Both the position numbers and the translations under genes were made by a program. A DNA stretch of 64,000 bases. Source: Hymenobacter terricola. Its GTDB lineage: Bacteria; Bacteroidota; Bacteroidia; Cytophagales; Hymenobacteraceae. Positions 27,017 to 37,900 of the stretch are shown here, one piece after another; the stretch's first letter is position 1, and each line of letters begins with the position of its first letter. The stretch covers positions 124,001 through 188,000 of the forward strand of contig NZ_JAGEMO020000007.1 of NCBI RefSeq assembly GCF_017921975.2, given 5' to 3'. The notes under the pieces were generated by a model, which searched no databases, had not been told where the DNA came from, and saw only the letters and a program-made list of their open reading frames with translations.

Positions 27017-29581
27017 ATGAAATTTCTTGCTCCGCTGCTCCTGGTATGCCTTTGGGCATTGCCAGCCGCAGCCCAGCGTATCGTAATCAGCGGCCAAGTA
27101 GTTGAGGCTACAAACGGTGAGCCGGTGCCGTTCGCCTCCATCTTCATCCCCAAAACCAGTACCGGCGCCACCGCCGATGCCGACGGCAAGTTTAAGCTGG
27201 CCGTCACGGGCTCGCCCGACTCCATTGCGGCCTCGGCCATGGGCTTTGCCACCCAGCGGCGCAAGCTGAGCGATGCCGCCGTGCAAACGGTGCTCTTCCG
27301 GATGAAAACCGGCGGCGTGGCCCTATCCGAAGTGGTGGTGCTGTCGCGCCAGCCCGAAAACCCCGCCTTTCGCATCCTGCGCGAAGTGCAGAAGCACAAG
27401 CCTGAAAATGCACGCAGCGGACTGCAAGCCGCCGAGTACGATTCTTATAATCGCATCGAAACCAGCCTGATTGACCTGCCCGCCAGCTTGTCTAAGCGCA
27501 AGGTCATCAAAGACATTCGGGCGCTGGCCGTGCGGCAGGGAGCCGCCGCCGCCGCCGCCGACGACGCGCCACTACCCGTATTTGCGTCCGAAGTAGGGTC
27601 GCGGGTGTACCAGAAAAACTCGCCGTTGCGGCGGCGCGAAGATTTGCTGCACAAGCAGATGCGTGGCGTAGGCCCGCGCGAAGGCTCGGTGCTTTCCCAG
27701 ATGCTGGGCTCGAACTTTCAAAACTTCGACTTCTACCCCAACTGGCAGAGTGTGCTGGGCAAGGACTTCATCTCGCCCATTGCCGAAGGCGGCCGCGTAA
27801 CGTATGACTACGAGCTGCAGGATTCGGTGTTTGTGGGCAAGGACTGGTGCTACAAGATTGCCGTGACGCCCAAGCGGGCGCACGACCTGGCCTTCAAAGG
27901 CACCATCTGGATTACGCAGGAAGGCTACGCCCTGCGCCGCGCCGACCTGATAGCCAGCCCCGAAGCCAACATCAACTTCGTGAGCGACCTGCGCATTTAT
28001 CAGGACCTCACCCCTCCCACCGATGGCCCCGGCCTGCCCACCCGCACCAAGCTAGTGCTCAGCGTGCGGCCCTACGAGAAGCAGGCCGCCATGCTGGTGC
28101 GCTTCACCACGGTGAGCAGCAATTTTGTGCGCAACCAAGTGCACAATGAGCCGGGCTTCTACGACCAGCCCATCGTCTCGACGCTGATGGAACCCACGGA
28201 CGGCAATGCCACGAGCAGCCTGATTCCGGGCCTGCCACAGGGCGGGGCGGGTGGCTACTTCGACCAGCACCGACCCGATACGCTGAGCCTGAGCGAGCGC
28301 CAGACGTTTGCCGTCCTCGACTCGGCCAGGCAGCTACCGTCGGTGCGCAACGTCCTCGACTGGGTCGATTTGTTCGTGAACGGGTACAAGCGCGTGGGCA
28401 AGCTGGACCTGGGACCAATCTCCACACTCTATGCCCACAACGACTTCGAAGGCAACCGCATCCGCTTTGGCTTCCGCACCACGCCTGATATCAGCCGCAA
28501 TTGGGTAACGCAGGTGTTCGTGGCCTACGGCACGCAGGATGGGCGCTTTAAATACGGTGTTCGGACCAACTATATTGCCGAGCGGCGGCACTGGACCGTT
28601 TTCACCGGCGAGTTTAAGCACGATGTGGAGCAGGCTGCCTTGCTCGACAATGACTTTCTCGACAACAACAACCTGTTCATCGCCGCCTCACGCTGGGGCC
28701 GCTTCCGAGGTGGCAGGCCTGTATTGCGCGACCTTACCTCCCTTAGCGTGCAGCGCGACCTGTTCCATGGCTTCACCCAGACCCTGACGCTGCGGTACCA
28801 ATATATCAACCCGCTATTTGAAACGCGCTTCAAGGCCAACACGGGCGGTGGAGTACCACCAACCGACGAGTCAGAAACCAATATTCTGCATCTGAACGAA
28901 TTGGTAGCGGAATCGCGCTATGCGCCCGATGAAAACCTGGTGCAGAGCGAAAACCGCCGGCGCGCGGTGGGCCTGAAGCGCCTGCCAGTGTTTGGCTTCC
29001 GCTACACGTTGGGTGCCATCGACTGGACCCAAGGCACCTTCATGTACCACAAGTTCAACTTGTCGATTATACACAGCGTATCGGCAGGCCAGTTGGGCCG
29101 CCTGACTTACCGCGCCGAGGTCAACTACATTCCTTCGCCCCTGCCCTATATTATTCTGAAAACGCCGCTGGGCAACCAAACGCCGTTTTACAACGCCAAC
29201 GCCTTCAACCTGATGAACTACTTTGAGTTCATTACCGACCGTTCGGCTTCGTTACGCCTCGACCACCATTTTGAAGGCCTGCTCATCAACTCCATTCCCG
29301 GTTTACGCGCCCTTAACTGGCGCTTGGTGGCCACTGGCAATGTGCTCTATGGCAAGCTGTCGGACCGTAGCCGGCGCATCAACAGCGACTCACCTGACTT
29401 ACCCGGCCCCATTTCGATGCCTTATGTGGAGGTAGGCTACGGAATAGAGAACATCCTCAAGTTTATTCGGATTGATTTTATCCATCGCCTTACCTACCGT
29501 GAGCAACCGCTGCTTATAGATGCAAGACACCCAGAGCACCAAAATTTCGGCATCAGAGTAGGGGCTCAGTTCCGCCTCTAA
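27017..29581 (+). CDS. DUF5686 outer-membrane protein with carboxypeptidase-like N-terminal domain
   Basis: An 854-residue exported protein. The signal peptide MKFLAPLLLVCLWALPAAA is cut before QRIVISG. Residues 20-105 are a CarboxypepD_reg-like domain (GQVVEATNGEPVPFASIFI). The next segment, NPAFRILREVQKHKPENA followed by YDSYNRIE, is the hallmark of the DUF5686 family. The C-terminal third has repeated amphipathic strands and ends FGIRVGAQFRL, a typical last barrel strand. The family is common in Bacteroidota and its function is not established; it is probably an outer-membrane barrel. It stands alone, followed by a strong hairpin. Confidence 0.88.
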   Translation: MKFLAPLLLVCLWALPAAAQRIVISGQVVEATNGEPVPFASIFIPKTSTGATADADGKFKLAVTGSPDSIAASAMGFATQRRKLSDAAVQTVLFRMKTGGVALSEVVVLSRQPENPAFRILREVQKHKPENARSGLQAAEYDSYNRIETSLIDLPASLSKRKVIKDIRALAVRQGAAAAAADDAPLPVFASEVGSRVYQKNSPLRRREDLLHKQMRGVGPREGSVLSQMLGSNFQNFDFYPNWQSVLGKDFISPIAEGGRVTYDYELQDSVFVGKDWCYKIAVTPKRAHDLAFKGTIWITQEGYALRRADLIASPEANINFVSDLRIYQDLTPPTDGPGLPTRTKLVLSVRPYEKQAAMLVRFTTVSSNFVRNQVHNEPGFYDQPIVSTLMEPTDGNATSSLIPGLPQGGAGGYFDQHRPDTLSLSERQTFAVLDSARQLPSVRNVLDWVDLFVNGYKRVGKLDLGPISTLYAHNDFEGNRIRFGFRTTPDISRNWVTQVFVAYGTQDGRFKYGVRTNYIAERRHWTVFTGEFKHDVEQAALLDNDFLDNNNLFIAASRWGRFRGGRPVLRDLTSLSVQRDLFHGFTQTLTLRYQYINPLFETRFKANTGGGVPPTDESETNILHLNELVAESRYAPDENLVQSENRRRAVGLKRLPVFGFRYTLGAIDWTQGTFMYHKFNLSIIHSVSAGQLGRLTYRAEVNYIPSPLPYIILKTPLGNQTPFYNANAFNLMNYFEFITDRSASLRLDHHFEGLLINSIPGLRALNWRLVATGNVLYGKLSDRSRRINSDSPDLPGPISMPYVEVGYGIENILKFIRIDFIHRLTYREQPLLIDARHPEHQNFGIRVGAQFRL

Positions 29582-29604
29582 TCCTTCATTCCTTGCTTAA
29601 TTTG

Positions 29605-29649
29605 ATACGTCAGGCCTGCCGTAGCTTCATTGCGGCAGGCCTGACGTAT
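29605..29649. terminator. Hairpin terminator after the DUF5686 gene
   Basis: Perfect 17-bp arms (29605-29621 and 29633-29649, ATACGTCAGGCCTGCCG) with an 11-nt loop start 24 bp after the stop codon and are followed by TTTTAG. Confidence 0.75.
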
Positions 29650-29956
29650 TTTAGTTGAACGGCTGACCGACCACCGGCACGGTGTAGACAACTCGGGACC
29701 GATGACCGGCTACCACCGGTGCGCCGGCGTAGTCAATGCCCCCACCAGTAGCAGCGCAGCGAATTAAAGAAGTTTTCATACCAGGGAAGAAAAGAATTCG
29801 AAGCACATCCCTTTGGCGGGTGAAACGCGGGCTCGGCGGGGGCCTCACAAGCAAGCTTATGCGTTTAGCCAGTGGCCCAACTTGGCCATTGTGCGCAAGC
29901 AGGACCATGCCTGTCAACGCGTTATCGAAGCGCTTTTTCGTACGTTAGTCCCCGCT
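29650..29956. other. Gene-free interval upstream of the 7TM-DISM gene
   Basis: About 300 bp. Open frames on both strands are short and have no recognisable domain. The reading frame of the next gene is open into this interval, but its conserved part and signal sequence begin only at 29957. Confidence 0.5.
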
Positions 29957-31984
29957 ATGCCTACTCCCACCCATTTAGCCTCATGGACCAGCAGTTGGGC
30001 TCGCCTGCTGCGCTACCACTTTTATGCCCTGCCGCTGTTGCTGGGCCTGCTTTGCCCCACCAGGGTATTGGCCGCGCCCGAAGACACCCTGGCCGTAAAC
30101 CCTGCCCAGCCCGAGTTCTACCTCGACGAGAACTACTACAGCATGCTGGAGGACCCCACGAACCGCCTCACCGTGGCCGAGGTGCAGTCCCCTGCCTGGG
30201 CCCGGCGCTTTGTGGTGATGCGGGGGTCGGGCCACCCGCCCAACATCCAGCATCCGCGCAGCACCTACTGGCTGCGCATCACCATGCGCCATGCCCCCAA
30301 CGAAACGGCGGCCTGGTACCTCGAGCTCTACGATTCGCACATCGGGCAGGCGGTGTTCTATTGGCCCGAGGCGGGCCCGCACCAACCCTACAACAGCGTG
30401 GCCACCGGGGCCAGCCAACCGTTTGCCACCCGCCCGCACCCCTACAAAAACTTCCTCTTCGACCTGCCACCCCGGCCGAGTCAAACCACGACGTACTACC
30501 TACGCCTGCGCTCCGACACCAAAACCAGTTTCCGGGCCATGTTGCATAGCGGGCCGGGCCTCATCCCGGAGCTTTCGCTGCAGTACTGGCTGCTGGGCAT
30601 TTTTTATGGCATCCTGCTCATCATGGTGCTGTACAACCTGATTCTGTTCTTTTTCCTGAAGGAGCAGACCTATCTGTACTACGTCCTGTACGTGCTGAGC
30701 GGGGCCCTGCTGTTTCTGACCGAAGACGGGCTGGGATTCCAATACATCTGGCCGGGTGGCCCCCGGCTGAACCACTTTCTGGGGGCGGCGGCCCCCGTGC
30801 TGCTGCTGCTCACCTTTGCCACCTACGCCAGCGGCTTCCTCGATACCGCCTCGCGCCTGCCGGCCCTGCACCGCACCGGCCGCTGGGTGGTAGGGCTGAG
30901 CACGGCCCTGCTCGTGCTCGATGCGGCTGCAATTCACTCAGGCTTTAGCTTTTGGCTGTACCTGCTACCGTATGGGCTGCTGTACTACGCCGGTTTTCAG
31001 GCCTATCGGAGTGGGCTGCAGCCGGCGCGCTACCTGCTGCTGGCTCAGGCGCTGGTGGCCACCAGCCTGGTATTTCTCATCATGCGCAAGCTGGGCATCA
31101 ACTTCTATAGCAACGTCTACACGGTGTACAGCCTGAACGTGGCGTTTGTGCTTGAGGTAGTCATTCTGAGCTACGCGCTGGGTAAAAAGCTCAAGAGCCT
31201 GATGGACACCACTCTCCTTACCCAGAACCGCCTGCTGAAGCAGCTCCGCAAAAAGCATCAGGCCCAGGACCGCCTGGTGGAGCAGATGCGCGAAAACCAG
31301 CAGCTCAAAGACCAGCTCAACACCGAGCTGGAGGCCCTGGTGGCCCAACGCACCGCCGAGCTGCGCCGCCAGAACGACACCGTGGCCGCCCGCAACCGCG
31401 ACTTGCTCGAAGCCAACGGTCTGCTGGCCTTGCAGTCGGCGGCCATCGAGAAGCTCAACAACGACCTCAGCCGCGACCTGCACGCCGAGAAGGCCGCCCG
31501 CATTGAAGCCCGGGAAGTGGATTTTGGCGAATTCAGCCAGATTTATCCCGATAAGGATGCCTGCCTGCACTACCTCGCCGACCTGAAGTGGGCCCACGGC
31601 GGCTACCGCTGCCGCAAATGTGGCCACGAGAAAAGCTGCGAAGCCCGCGAGCCCCACGCCCGCCGCTGCACCCGCTGCCGCTACGTGGAGTCGGCCACGG
31701 CCGGCACGCTGCTGCAAAAGTGCAAGTTCTCCATTGTGAAAGCCCTTTACGCAGTGTTCCTGCTGCACGCCCACAAGGGCAGCTACTCCTCGTCGGAACT
31801 GGCGCGGGTGCTGGAGCTGCGTCAGGCCACCAGCTGGGCCTTTGCCCAGAAAGTGCTGGCCGCCCTGCAGCGCCGTCGTTTGGCCCAGGACTACGAAGAC
31901 GGCGAACCCTGGACCCATGTGCTCCTGGATGCCACCGCCGAAGCCGAACTGGCGGAAACCGAACTGGCCAAACAGGTAGAATAA
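29957..31984 (+). CDS. 7TM-DISM receptor fused to an IS1595-type transposase zinc ribbon and helix-turn-helix
   Basis: A 675-residue membrane protein. A signal/anchor segment lies at residues 16-34, then an extracellular 7TMR-DISM sensor domain (about 40-190, with STYWLRITMRHAP and WYLELYDSHIGQAVFYWP). Seven membrane segments follow at about 205-411 (LLGIFYGILLIMVLYNLILF...), then a long coiled coil at about 414-511. Instead of a histidine kinase or cyclase, the C terminus has YPDKDACLHYLADLKW and a zinc ribbon with C552, C555, C571 and C574. After it come TAGTLLQKCKFSIVKALYAV and a helix-turn-helix SSELARVLELRQATSWAFAQ. This is the N-terminal pattern of IS1595-family transposases, without any DDE catalytic domain. 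It is predicted to couple an outside signal to DNA binding or protein binding. Confidence 0.85.
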   Translation: MPTPTHLASWTSSWARLLRYHFYALPLLLGLLCPTRVLAAPEDTLAVNPAQPEFYLDENYYSMLEDPTNRLTVAEVQSPAWARRFVVMRGSGHPPNIQHPRSTYWLRITMRHAPNETAAWYLELYDSHIGQAVFYWPEAGPHQPYNSVATGASQPFATRPHPYKNFLFDLPPRPSQTTTYYLRLRSDTKTSFRAMLHSGPGLIPELSLQYWLLGIFYGILLIMVLYNLILFFFLKEQTYLYYVLYVLSGALLFLTEDGLGFQYIWPGGPRLNHFLGAAAPVLLLLTFATYASGFLDTASRLPALHRTGRWVVGLSTALLVLDAAAIHSGFSFWLYLLPYGLLYYAGFQAYRSGLQPARYLLLAQALVATSLVFLIMRKLGINFYSNVYTVYSLNVAFVLEVVILSYALGKKLKSLMDTTLLTQNRLLKQLRKKHQAQDRLVEQMRENQQLKDQLNTELEALVAQRTAELRRQNDTVAARNRDLLEANGLLALQSAAIEKLNNDLSRDLHAEKAARIEAREVDFGEFSQIYPDKDACLHYLADLKWAHGGYRCRKCGHEKSCEAREPHARRCTRCRYVESATAGTLLQKCKFSIVKALYAVFLLHAHKGSYSSSELARVLELRQATSWAFAQKVLAALQRRRLAQDYEDGEPWTHVLLDATAEAELAETELAKQVE

Positions 31985-32092
31985 GCGGCTCTATTGCCCC
32001 GGTAACGATTGCAATAAATTACCGACTACTAATTCTGCCTTCAGTAGGCTTTCTGGCCACTATATAAGGTGAAAACTACCTGCTGGATACTT

Positions 32093-32128
32093 GACGTCAC
32101 TTTTTTTCGAAAAAGCGACGTTTTTTTT
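32093..32128 (+). terminator. Probable terminator after the 7TM-DISM gene
   Basis: An imperfect stem (CGTC-A-CTTTTT / AAAAAG-C-GACG) is followed by eight T, about 110 bp after the stop codon. The rest of the 31985-32308 interval shows no gene. Confidence 0.5.
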
Positions 32129-32308
32129 CGTTGTTTTTTAGCGCAGACGCTCAAATGGGCCAAACGCTACTATCGGAGGCGCCAAGCAGCAAAGCGGACT
32201 TTTTACGTGTGTGGCAAGCGTATAGCGAGCAGGTTGCTATTTAGATAAAACGCTTAAATCAGCGCATCAGGAGCCTTTTGTTGCTTGCATTTGCAAAACA
32301 CGCCCCTA

Positions 32309-32316
32309 TACATTTG
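32309..32316 (+). promoter_or_regulatory. -7 box of a candidate promoter for the polysaccharide locus
   Basis: TACATTTG matches the Bacteroidota -7 consensus TAnnTTTG exactly. CTTG at 32284-32287, 21 nt upstream, may serve as the -33 box. A transcript starting about 7 nt downstream fits translation from the GTG at 32341. Confidence 0.4.
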
Positions 32317-32340
32317 GGTAACAATTCCCACCCTACCCTC

Positions 32341-34842
32341 GTGTTTCGCACTGCATTTAGCTTCTTCTCGGCGGCAAGCTTCCGCGCGATATTGGCTGCC
32401 TCAATCCGTCCTTCGGGATGGTGCAAGGCACTCCTGGTCCTGCCACTACTGGCAGCTTGCCAGCGCGGGGGAGTGCCAACCGTAGCAACAGCTGCCCCTC
32501 CGGTGGCCCCTGCGCAAGCCGACTTGCCGGCGCCTGCTTTTAGCCCGCGCGTGCAGCAGCTACTGGCCCAAATGACGCTGGAAGAGAAAATCGGGCAGAT
32601 GACCCAGCTCAACCTTTCGGCGATAAACCATACCGGAGCCGGTGGCGATGTCACCCTGGACTCGGCCAAAGCCGCCGGGCTGGTCCGGAATTTTCATATT
32701 GGCTCGTTTATCAATGGGGAAGCCGTACCGGCTACGCAGTGGCTGCACTACTCGGCGGCGCTGCAACGCATTGCCCTGCGCGAGTCGCGGCTGCACATCC
32801 CCATGATTTATGGCATCGACCACATGCACGGGGCAAGCTACGTGAGCGGCACGGCCATTTTCCCACACAACATCAACCTGGGTGCCAGCTTCAACCCCGA
32901 GCTGGCCCGCCAGACGGCCCGCGCCACGGTGCTCGAATCGGCAGACCTGGGGCACCACTGGATATTTGCACCGGTTCTGGATTTGGGCGTAAACACCTAC
33001 TGGCCGCGCTTTTACGAAACCTATGGCGAAGACCCGCTGGTAGCCGCCACGCTGGGGGCCGCTTTCGTGCGGGAAATCCAGACCAATACTGAAATCGCTC
33101 CTTACAAAGTAGCGGCCTGTGGCAAGCACTTCCTGGGCTACTCCGACCCGCGCAACGGCTGGGACCGCACCAACGCGCTAATCCCCGACCAGCGCCTCCA
33201 GGAGTTCTTTCGGCCTTCGTTTCAGGCCGCAATCGATTCCGGACTGAAATCCATCATGATTAATTCCGGCGAAATCAATGGGGAGCCGGTGCACGCGTCG
33301 AAGGCCATTCTCACCGATTTGCTGCGCCGCCAGATGGGCTTTAAAGGCGTGGCCGTGACCGATTGGGAGGATATTATCCGGCTGGTGCGCGTTCAGAAAG
33401 TGGCCGCGAACGAGAAGGAAGCCACCTGGATGGCCGTCGACGCGGGCGTGGACATGGCCATGACGCCGTACACCACCAACTTCTGCCGCTACGTGAAGGA
33501 GTTGGTGCAGGAAGGCCGCCTCACCCAGGCGCGCATCGATTTATCGGCGGGCCGGGTGCTGCAAATGAAGGATGAAATCGGCCTGTTCGAAAACCCCATG
33601 CCGCGCGGCGACCGGCTGAACCGCATCGGCGACCCGGCGCTGCGGGCGCAGGCCGTGGCCGCCGCCCGCGAGTCGGTGGTACTACTTAAGAATGAGCAGA
33701 ATGCGCTGCCTTTGGCGCCGGCCCGCGTGAAGCGGCTGCTGGTGGTGGGGCCGTCGGCCGAATCGCGGGCGAACCTGAGCGGCGGCTGGACCCTGGCCTG
33801 GCAGGGCCGCGCCGAAGAGGCCTACCCCAAGGACGTGCCCACGCTGGTAGAAGCCTTGCGCAAGGAATTTCCCAATGCCCGCGTGGAAACCCTGCCGTAC
33901 CGCGACACCAAAGGCAACTTGTTGCTCACCAATATTTCAGCCGCTGCCAGGCAGGCCGATGCCGTGGTGCTGGCGCTGGGCGAGCGGCCTTATACCGAAG
34001 GCCTGGGCAATACCTCGGACCTCACCTTGCCCGATGACCAGCAACAGCTGGCCCGCGCGGCGCAGGCCAGCGGCAAGCCCACGGTGATGCTCCTGATTGG
34101 GGGCCGGCCGAGCATTGTGCGTGGCGTGGCCGAGGGCACGTCGGCCATCATCTGGGCGGGGCTGCCGGGCTACGGCGGCGGCACGGCGCTGGCCGAAATC
34201 ATCAGCGGCAAGACGAACCCGAGCGGCAAGCTGCCCTTCACGTACCCGCAGTTTGCCGGGCACATTGCCAACTACCACCACGACAACAACGAAAACAGCC
34301 TCGACCTGAGCGACTTCGGGGCGGGCTTTGAGAAGCGCGGCCCCAAGTACAAAAGCTCGATGCGCACCGAGTTTGGCGAGGGCCTGAGCTATACCACCTA
34401 CGCCTACTCCGGGCTGGCGCTGAGCGACTCGGTGCTGACTGGCAGCGCCGCTACCCTGCGCGCCACGGTGCGCGTGGCCAACACCGGCCCCCGCGACGGC
34501 CAGGAAGCCGTGCTCTGGTTCCTGACCGATGAAGTGGGTCGCATTGCCCGGCCGGTGCGCCTGCTCAAACACTTCGAAAAACAGGCTTTTGCCACTGGCC
34601 AGGCCCGGGAAATGACCTTCACTATCGACCCGCTGCACGACCTGAGCTACCCCGACGCGCAAGGCCGGCCGCAGCTCGAAGACGGCTGGTACACCCTGCG
34701 CGTGGGGGCGCAATCGGCGCGCTTCCGCTACGTGAGCGGGCCCGTGGCCCGCAACGCCACCGCCCCAAGCGGCACCGGGGCCGTGCTGCCCGCCGGCAGC
34801 AACACCCGCACGGCCACGGCCGAGGCCGGAGGGCCCAGATAA
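32341..34842 (+). CDS. Glycoside hydrolase family 3 beta-glucosidase (lipoprotein)
   Basis: Releases glucose from beta-linked oligosaccharides, probably in the periplasm or on the outer membrane. With the GTG at 32341 the protein has 833 residues. A hydrophobic signal ends in a lipobox (LLVLPLLAAC). The GH3 barrel includes MTLEEKIGQMTQ, IPMIYGIDHMHGAS and KHFLGYSDP; the catalytic nucleophile is the Asp in VAVTDWEDI. The second domain begins ESVVLLKNEQNALPL, and a C-terminal fibronectin-like domain follows. The frame is open to a TTG at 32278, but the candidate -7 box lies inside that extension. It heads the SusC/SusD and GH16 genes and so probably finishes degradation of the beta-glucan they process. 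Confidence 0.92.
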   Translation: MFRTAFSFFSAASFRAILAASIRPSGWCKALLVLPLLAACQRGGVPTVATAAPPVAPAQADLPAPAFSPRVQQLLAQMTLEEKIGQMTQLNLSAINHTGAGGDVTLDSAKAAGLVRNFHIGSFINGEAVPATQWLHYSAALQRIALRESRLHIPMIYGIDHMHGASYVSGTAIFPHNINLGASFNPELARQTARATVLESADLGHHWIFAPVLDLGVNTYWPRFYETYGEDPLVAATLGAAFVREIQTNTEIAPYKVAACGKHFLGYSDPRNGWDRTNALIPDQRLQEFFRPSFQAAIDSGLKSIMINSGEINGEPVHASKAILTDLLRRQMGFKGVAVTDWEDIIRLVRVQKVAANEKEATWMAVDAGVDMAMTPYTTNFCRYVKELVQEGRLTQARIDLSAGRVLQMKDEIGLFENPMPRGDRLNRIGDPALRAQAVAAARESVVLLKNEQNALPLAPARVKRLLVVGPSAESRANLSGGWTLAWQGRAEEAYPKDVPTLVEALRKEFPNARVETLPYRDTKGNLLLTNISAAARQADAVVLALGERPYTEGLGNTSDLTLPDDQQQLARAAQASGKPTVMLLIGGRPSIVRGVAEGTSAIIWAGLPGYGGGTALAEIISGKTNPSGKLPFTYPQFAGHIANYHHDNNENSLDLSDFGAGFEKRGPKYKSSMRTEFGEGLSYTTYAYSGLALSDSVLTGSAATLRATVRVANTGPRDGQEAVLWFLTDEVGRIARPVRLLKHFEKQAFATGQAREMTFTIDPLHDLSYPDAQGRPQLEDGWYTLRVGAQSARFRYVSGPVARNATAPSGTGAVLPAGSNTRTATAEAGGPR

Positions 34843-34913
34843 GCTATTCCCACCCGGATTTTCTCGTTGATTTTCAGCACGTTTTTTCCCACCACTTTTT
34901 CAAAAATCCCACA

Positions 34914-37900
34914 ATGAAGCGAAATTTATACCTGATTGCGCTGACGCGCAGCACCGCGGTATTGCTAGCTTGCGGGCTGCCCGCGCTAGCGCACAGTGCG
35001 CCGGCTACCCTGGCGGCCGGCCCGCTGGCTCGCCCCGCGGCAGATGTGCCCGTGAGCGGGCGCGTAACGGGAGCCGACGGCGTCGGGCTGCCCGGCGTGA
35101 CGGTGCTGGTGCGCGGCACCAGTCTCGGCACAGCCACGGGGGCCGATGGTTCGTTCAGTCTCACGGCGCCCGAAGGCAGTACCTTGGTGTTCAGCTTTGT
35201 GGGCTATGCCACGCAAAGCGTCGTGCTATCGTCGGCCAACAGTAGTAGCCTGACGGTTAGCCTGAAGGAAGACACCCAGAAGCTGAATGAGATTGTGGTA
35301 GTGGGCTACGGCACCCAGCAGCGCGGCAGCGTGACGGGCGCCGTGTCGTCGGTATCGTCGCGCGAAATCGCGTCGCAGCCGGTGGCCGATGCTACCCAGG
35401 CCATTCAGGGCCGGGCCGCGGGCGTGACGGTGACCTCGAACGGCGGCGCGCCGGGCGGTGCGGCCGGCACTTCTATTCGGGTGCGGGGCATTACCTCGGC
35501 GGGCAACAACAACCCGCTGTACGTGGTCGACGGCTTCCCGCTGCCCGACAACGGGGAGAGCCAGCTGAACGCCATCAGCCCCAACGACATTGAATCCATC
35601 GACATCCTGAAGGATGCTTCGGCTACGGCCATTTATGGCGTGCGGGCCGCCAATGGCGTGGTCATCATCACCACCAAGCGCGGCAAGGCCGGCACATCCA
35701 GCATCAACGTGGATGCTTACCGGGGCGTGCAGGAAGTGTGGCGCAAGCTCAGCCTGCTGAATGCCACGGAGTACGCCGTGATTAACAACGAAAACCGCAT
35801 CGCGGCGGGCCAGCCCATTGTGGTTGACCGCCTGCGCAACCCGCAGGCCCTGGGCGAAGGCACCAACTGGCAGGACGAGGTGTTCCGCCGGGCGGCCATT
35901 CAGAATTACTCGCTGTCGGCGGCCGGCGGTAGCGACAAGGCCCGCTTTTCGGTGGCAGGCAGCTACTTCCAGCAGGATGGGACCATTATCGGTTCTCATT
36001 TTGAGCGGTTTACACTACGCGCCAACGGTGATGTGCAGGTAAACAAAATTCTGAAAATCGGCAACAGCCTTTCGCTTACGCACGTGGAAGACCGCCAGAT
36101 TAACTCCGGTGGTGGCAACGATGGTGCCCGTAACAACGAGTATGGCACGGTGCAACAGGCCATTCGGATTCCTTCCATCATTCCGATATACCGCCCGGAC
36201 GGCTACTACTATGAGCCCCGCGGCCAGCAAGACAACTTCGTGGAGGAGAACCCCTTGGCGTCCGCAACGATTAGCAACCAGAAGTTCATTCGTAACCGGG
36301 CACTGACCACCTTCTTCGCTGAACTGGAACCAGTAAAAGGACTCCGCTTCCGTACCAACCTAGGCGCTGACCTTGTATTTGAAAACTACAACGGCTTCCG
36401 GCCGGGAGTGCCGGAACTGCGCGTAGGCACCGAAGTGTACAACACCCGCTATACTCAGGAAACATCGGGCGGGACTGCTACCTCATCTTACACGCCAAGC
36501 TTTCTGATTGAGAACACCGCCACCTACGACCACCTCTTCGGTGACAAGCACCAGGTGACGGTACTGGCAGGACAGTCGGCGCAGTCGTTTGGCTTCAGCA
36601 ACGTGCAGGCTTACCGCACTGGCTACTCGCGCAACGATTTGCAGGTAATCAACACGGGCCCTCTTAACCCAGCGCTGGCCAATGGGGGAATTATCAACCC
36701 CGTTGCGCACATTGCCAGCTATTTTGCTCGTTTGAACTATGAGTTTGCCGGCAAGTACCTGTTGTCGGCCATTGCCCGCTACGACGGCGTGAGCAACTTC
36801 CAGCCCGGCTCGCAGTTCGGCTTCTTCCCCGGCGTATCGGCCGGCTGGCGGATTTCGGAGGAAGAATTCCTGAAAGGCAACCGCGTTATCAGCAACCTGA
36901 AGGTGCGGGCGGGCTACGGCAAGGTGGGCAACCCCAACAACGCCGGCCGCTTCGCCTACCTCTACGCCATCAACTCGAACATTCAGTATCCGTTTGGCGC
37001 GGCGGGCAACATTCAGACCGGGGCCGCGCCCACTCGGCTGGCCAACGACCAGCTGCGCTGGGAAACCAACAACCAGGCGAACGTCGGCATTGACTTCGGC
37101 TTTCTGGAAAACCGCTTCGAAGCCACTGTTGACATCTACGAGCGCAAGTCGCCGAACCTGATTGCGCCGGTGCCGGTGTCGCTGGTGTCGGGCACGTACG
37201 AGAGCGTGAACCGCAACGCGGCTTCGGCCTACAACCGCGGCGTTGACTTCTCCTTCACTTCGCACAACTTCCAGGGCGGCGAGAGCGGCTTCAACTGGAC
37301 CACCAACCTGAACCTGTCGGCCTACAAAACCCGCCTGGAATCGCTGGGTGTAGGGAAGCCCTACGACGGCCTGAGCGGCCTGAGCGGCGTGATTGTGCGC
37401 TACGACCAGGGCCAGGCCTTTGGCTCCTTCTATGGCTACGTGGCCGACGGCCTGTTCCAGACGCCCGAAGATGTGCGGAACCACGCCACCCAGAACGGCG
37501 CCGCCCCCGGCGATATCCGCTTTAAGGACGTGAACGGGGATGGCGTTATCAACGCCGACGACCGCACGTTCATTGGCGACCCGAACCCCAAGTTCACCTA
37601 CGGCGTGAATAACACGTTCTCTTACCGAGGCTTCGACCTGAACGTGTTCCTGCAGGGCTCGCAGGGCAACAAGATTTACGACCAGAACCGCTACGTCTTG
37701 GAAAGCGCCTTGTACGGCAACAGCAACGGCAGCACCCGCGTGCTGGGCCGCTGGACCGGCCCCGGCACCAGCAACGACGTGCCCCGCGCCATTGCCGGCG
37801 ACCCCAACACCAACCTGCGCGTGAGCAGCTACTACGTGGAGGACGGTTCCTACATGCGCATCAAAACCCTGACGCTGGGCTACGCCCTGCCCAAGAGCGT

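Noticed and set aside
29651..29917. Minus-strand frame ending VVYTVPVVGQPFN
   Set aside because: The end resembles the tail of a TonB-like protein by chance; the rest has no domain and overlaps the probable upstream region of the receptor gene.
31500..31984. Separate IS1595 transposase or insertion sequence
   Set aside because: The zinc ribbon and helix-turn-helix are in the same frame as the receptor, there is no DDE catalytic domain, and no terminal inverted repeats are seen.
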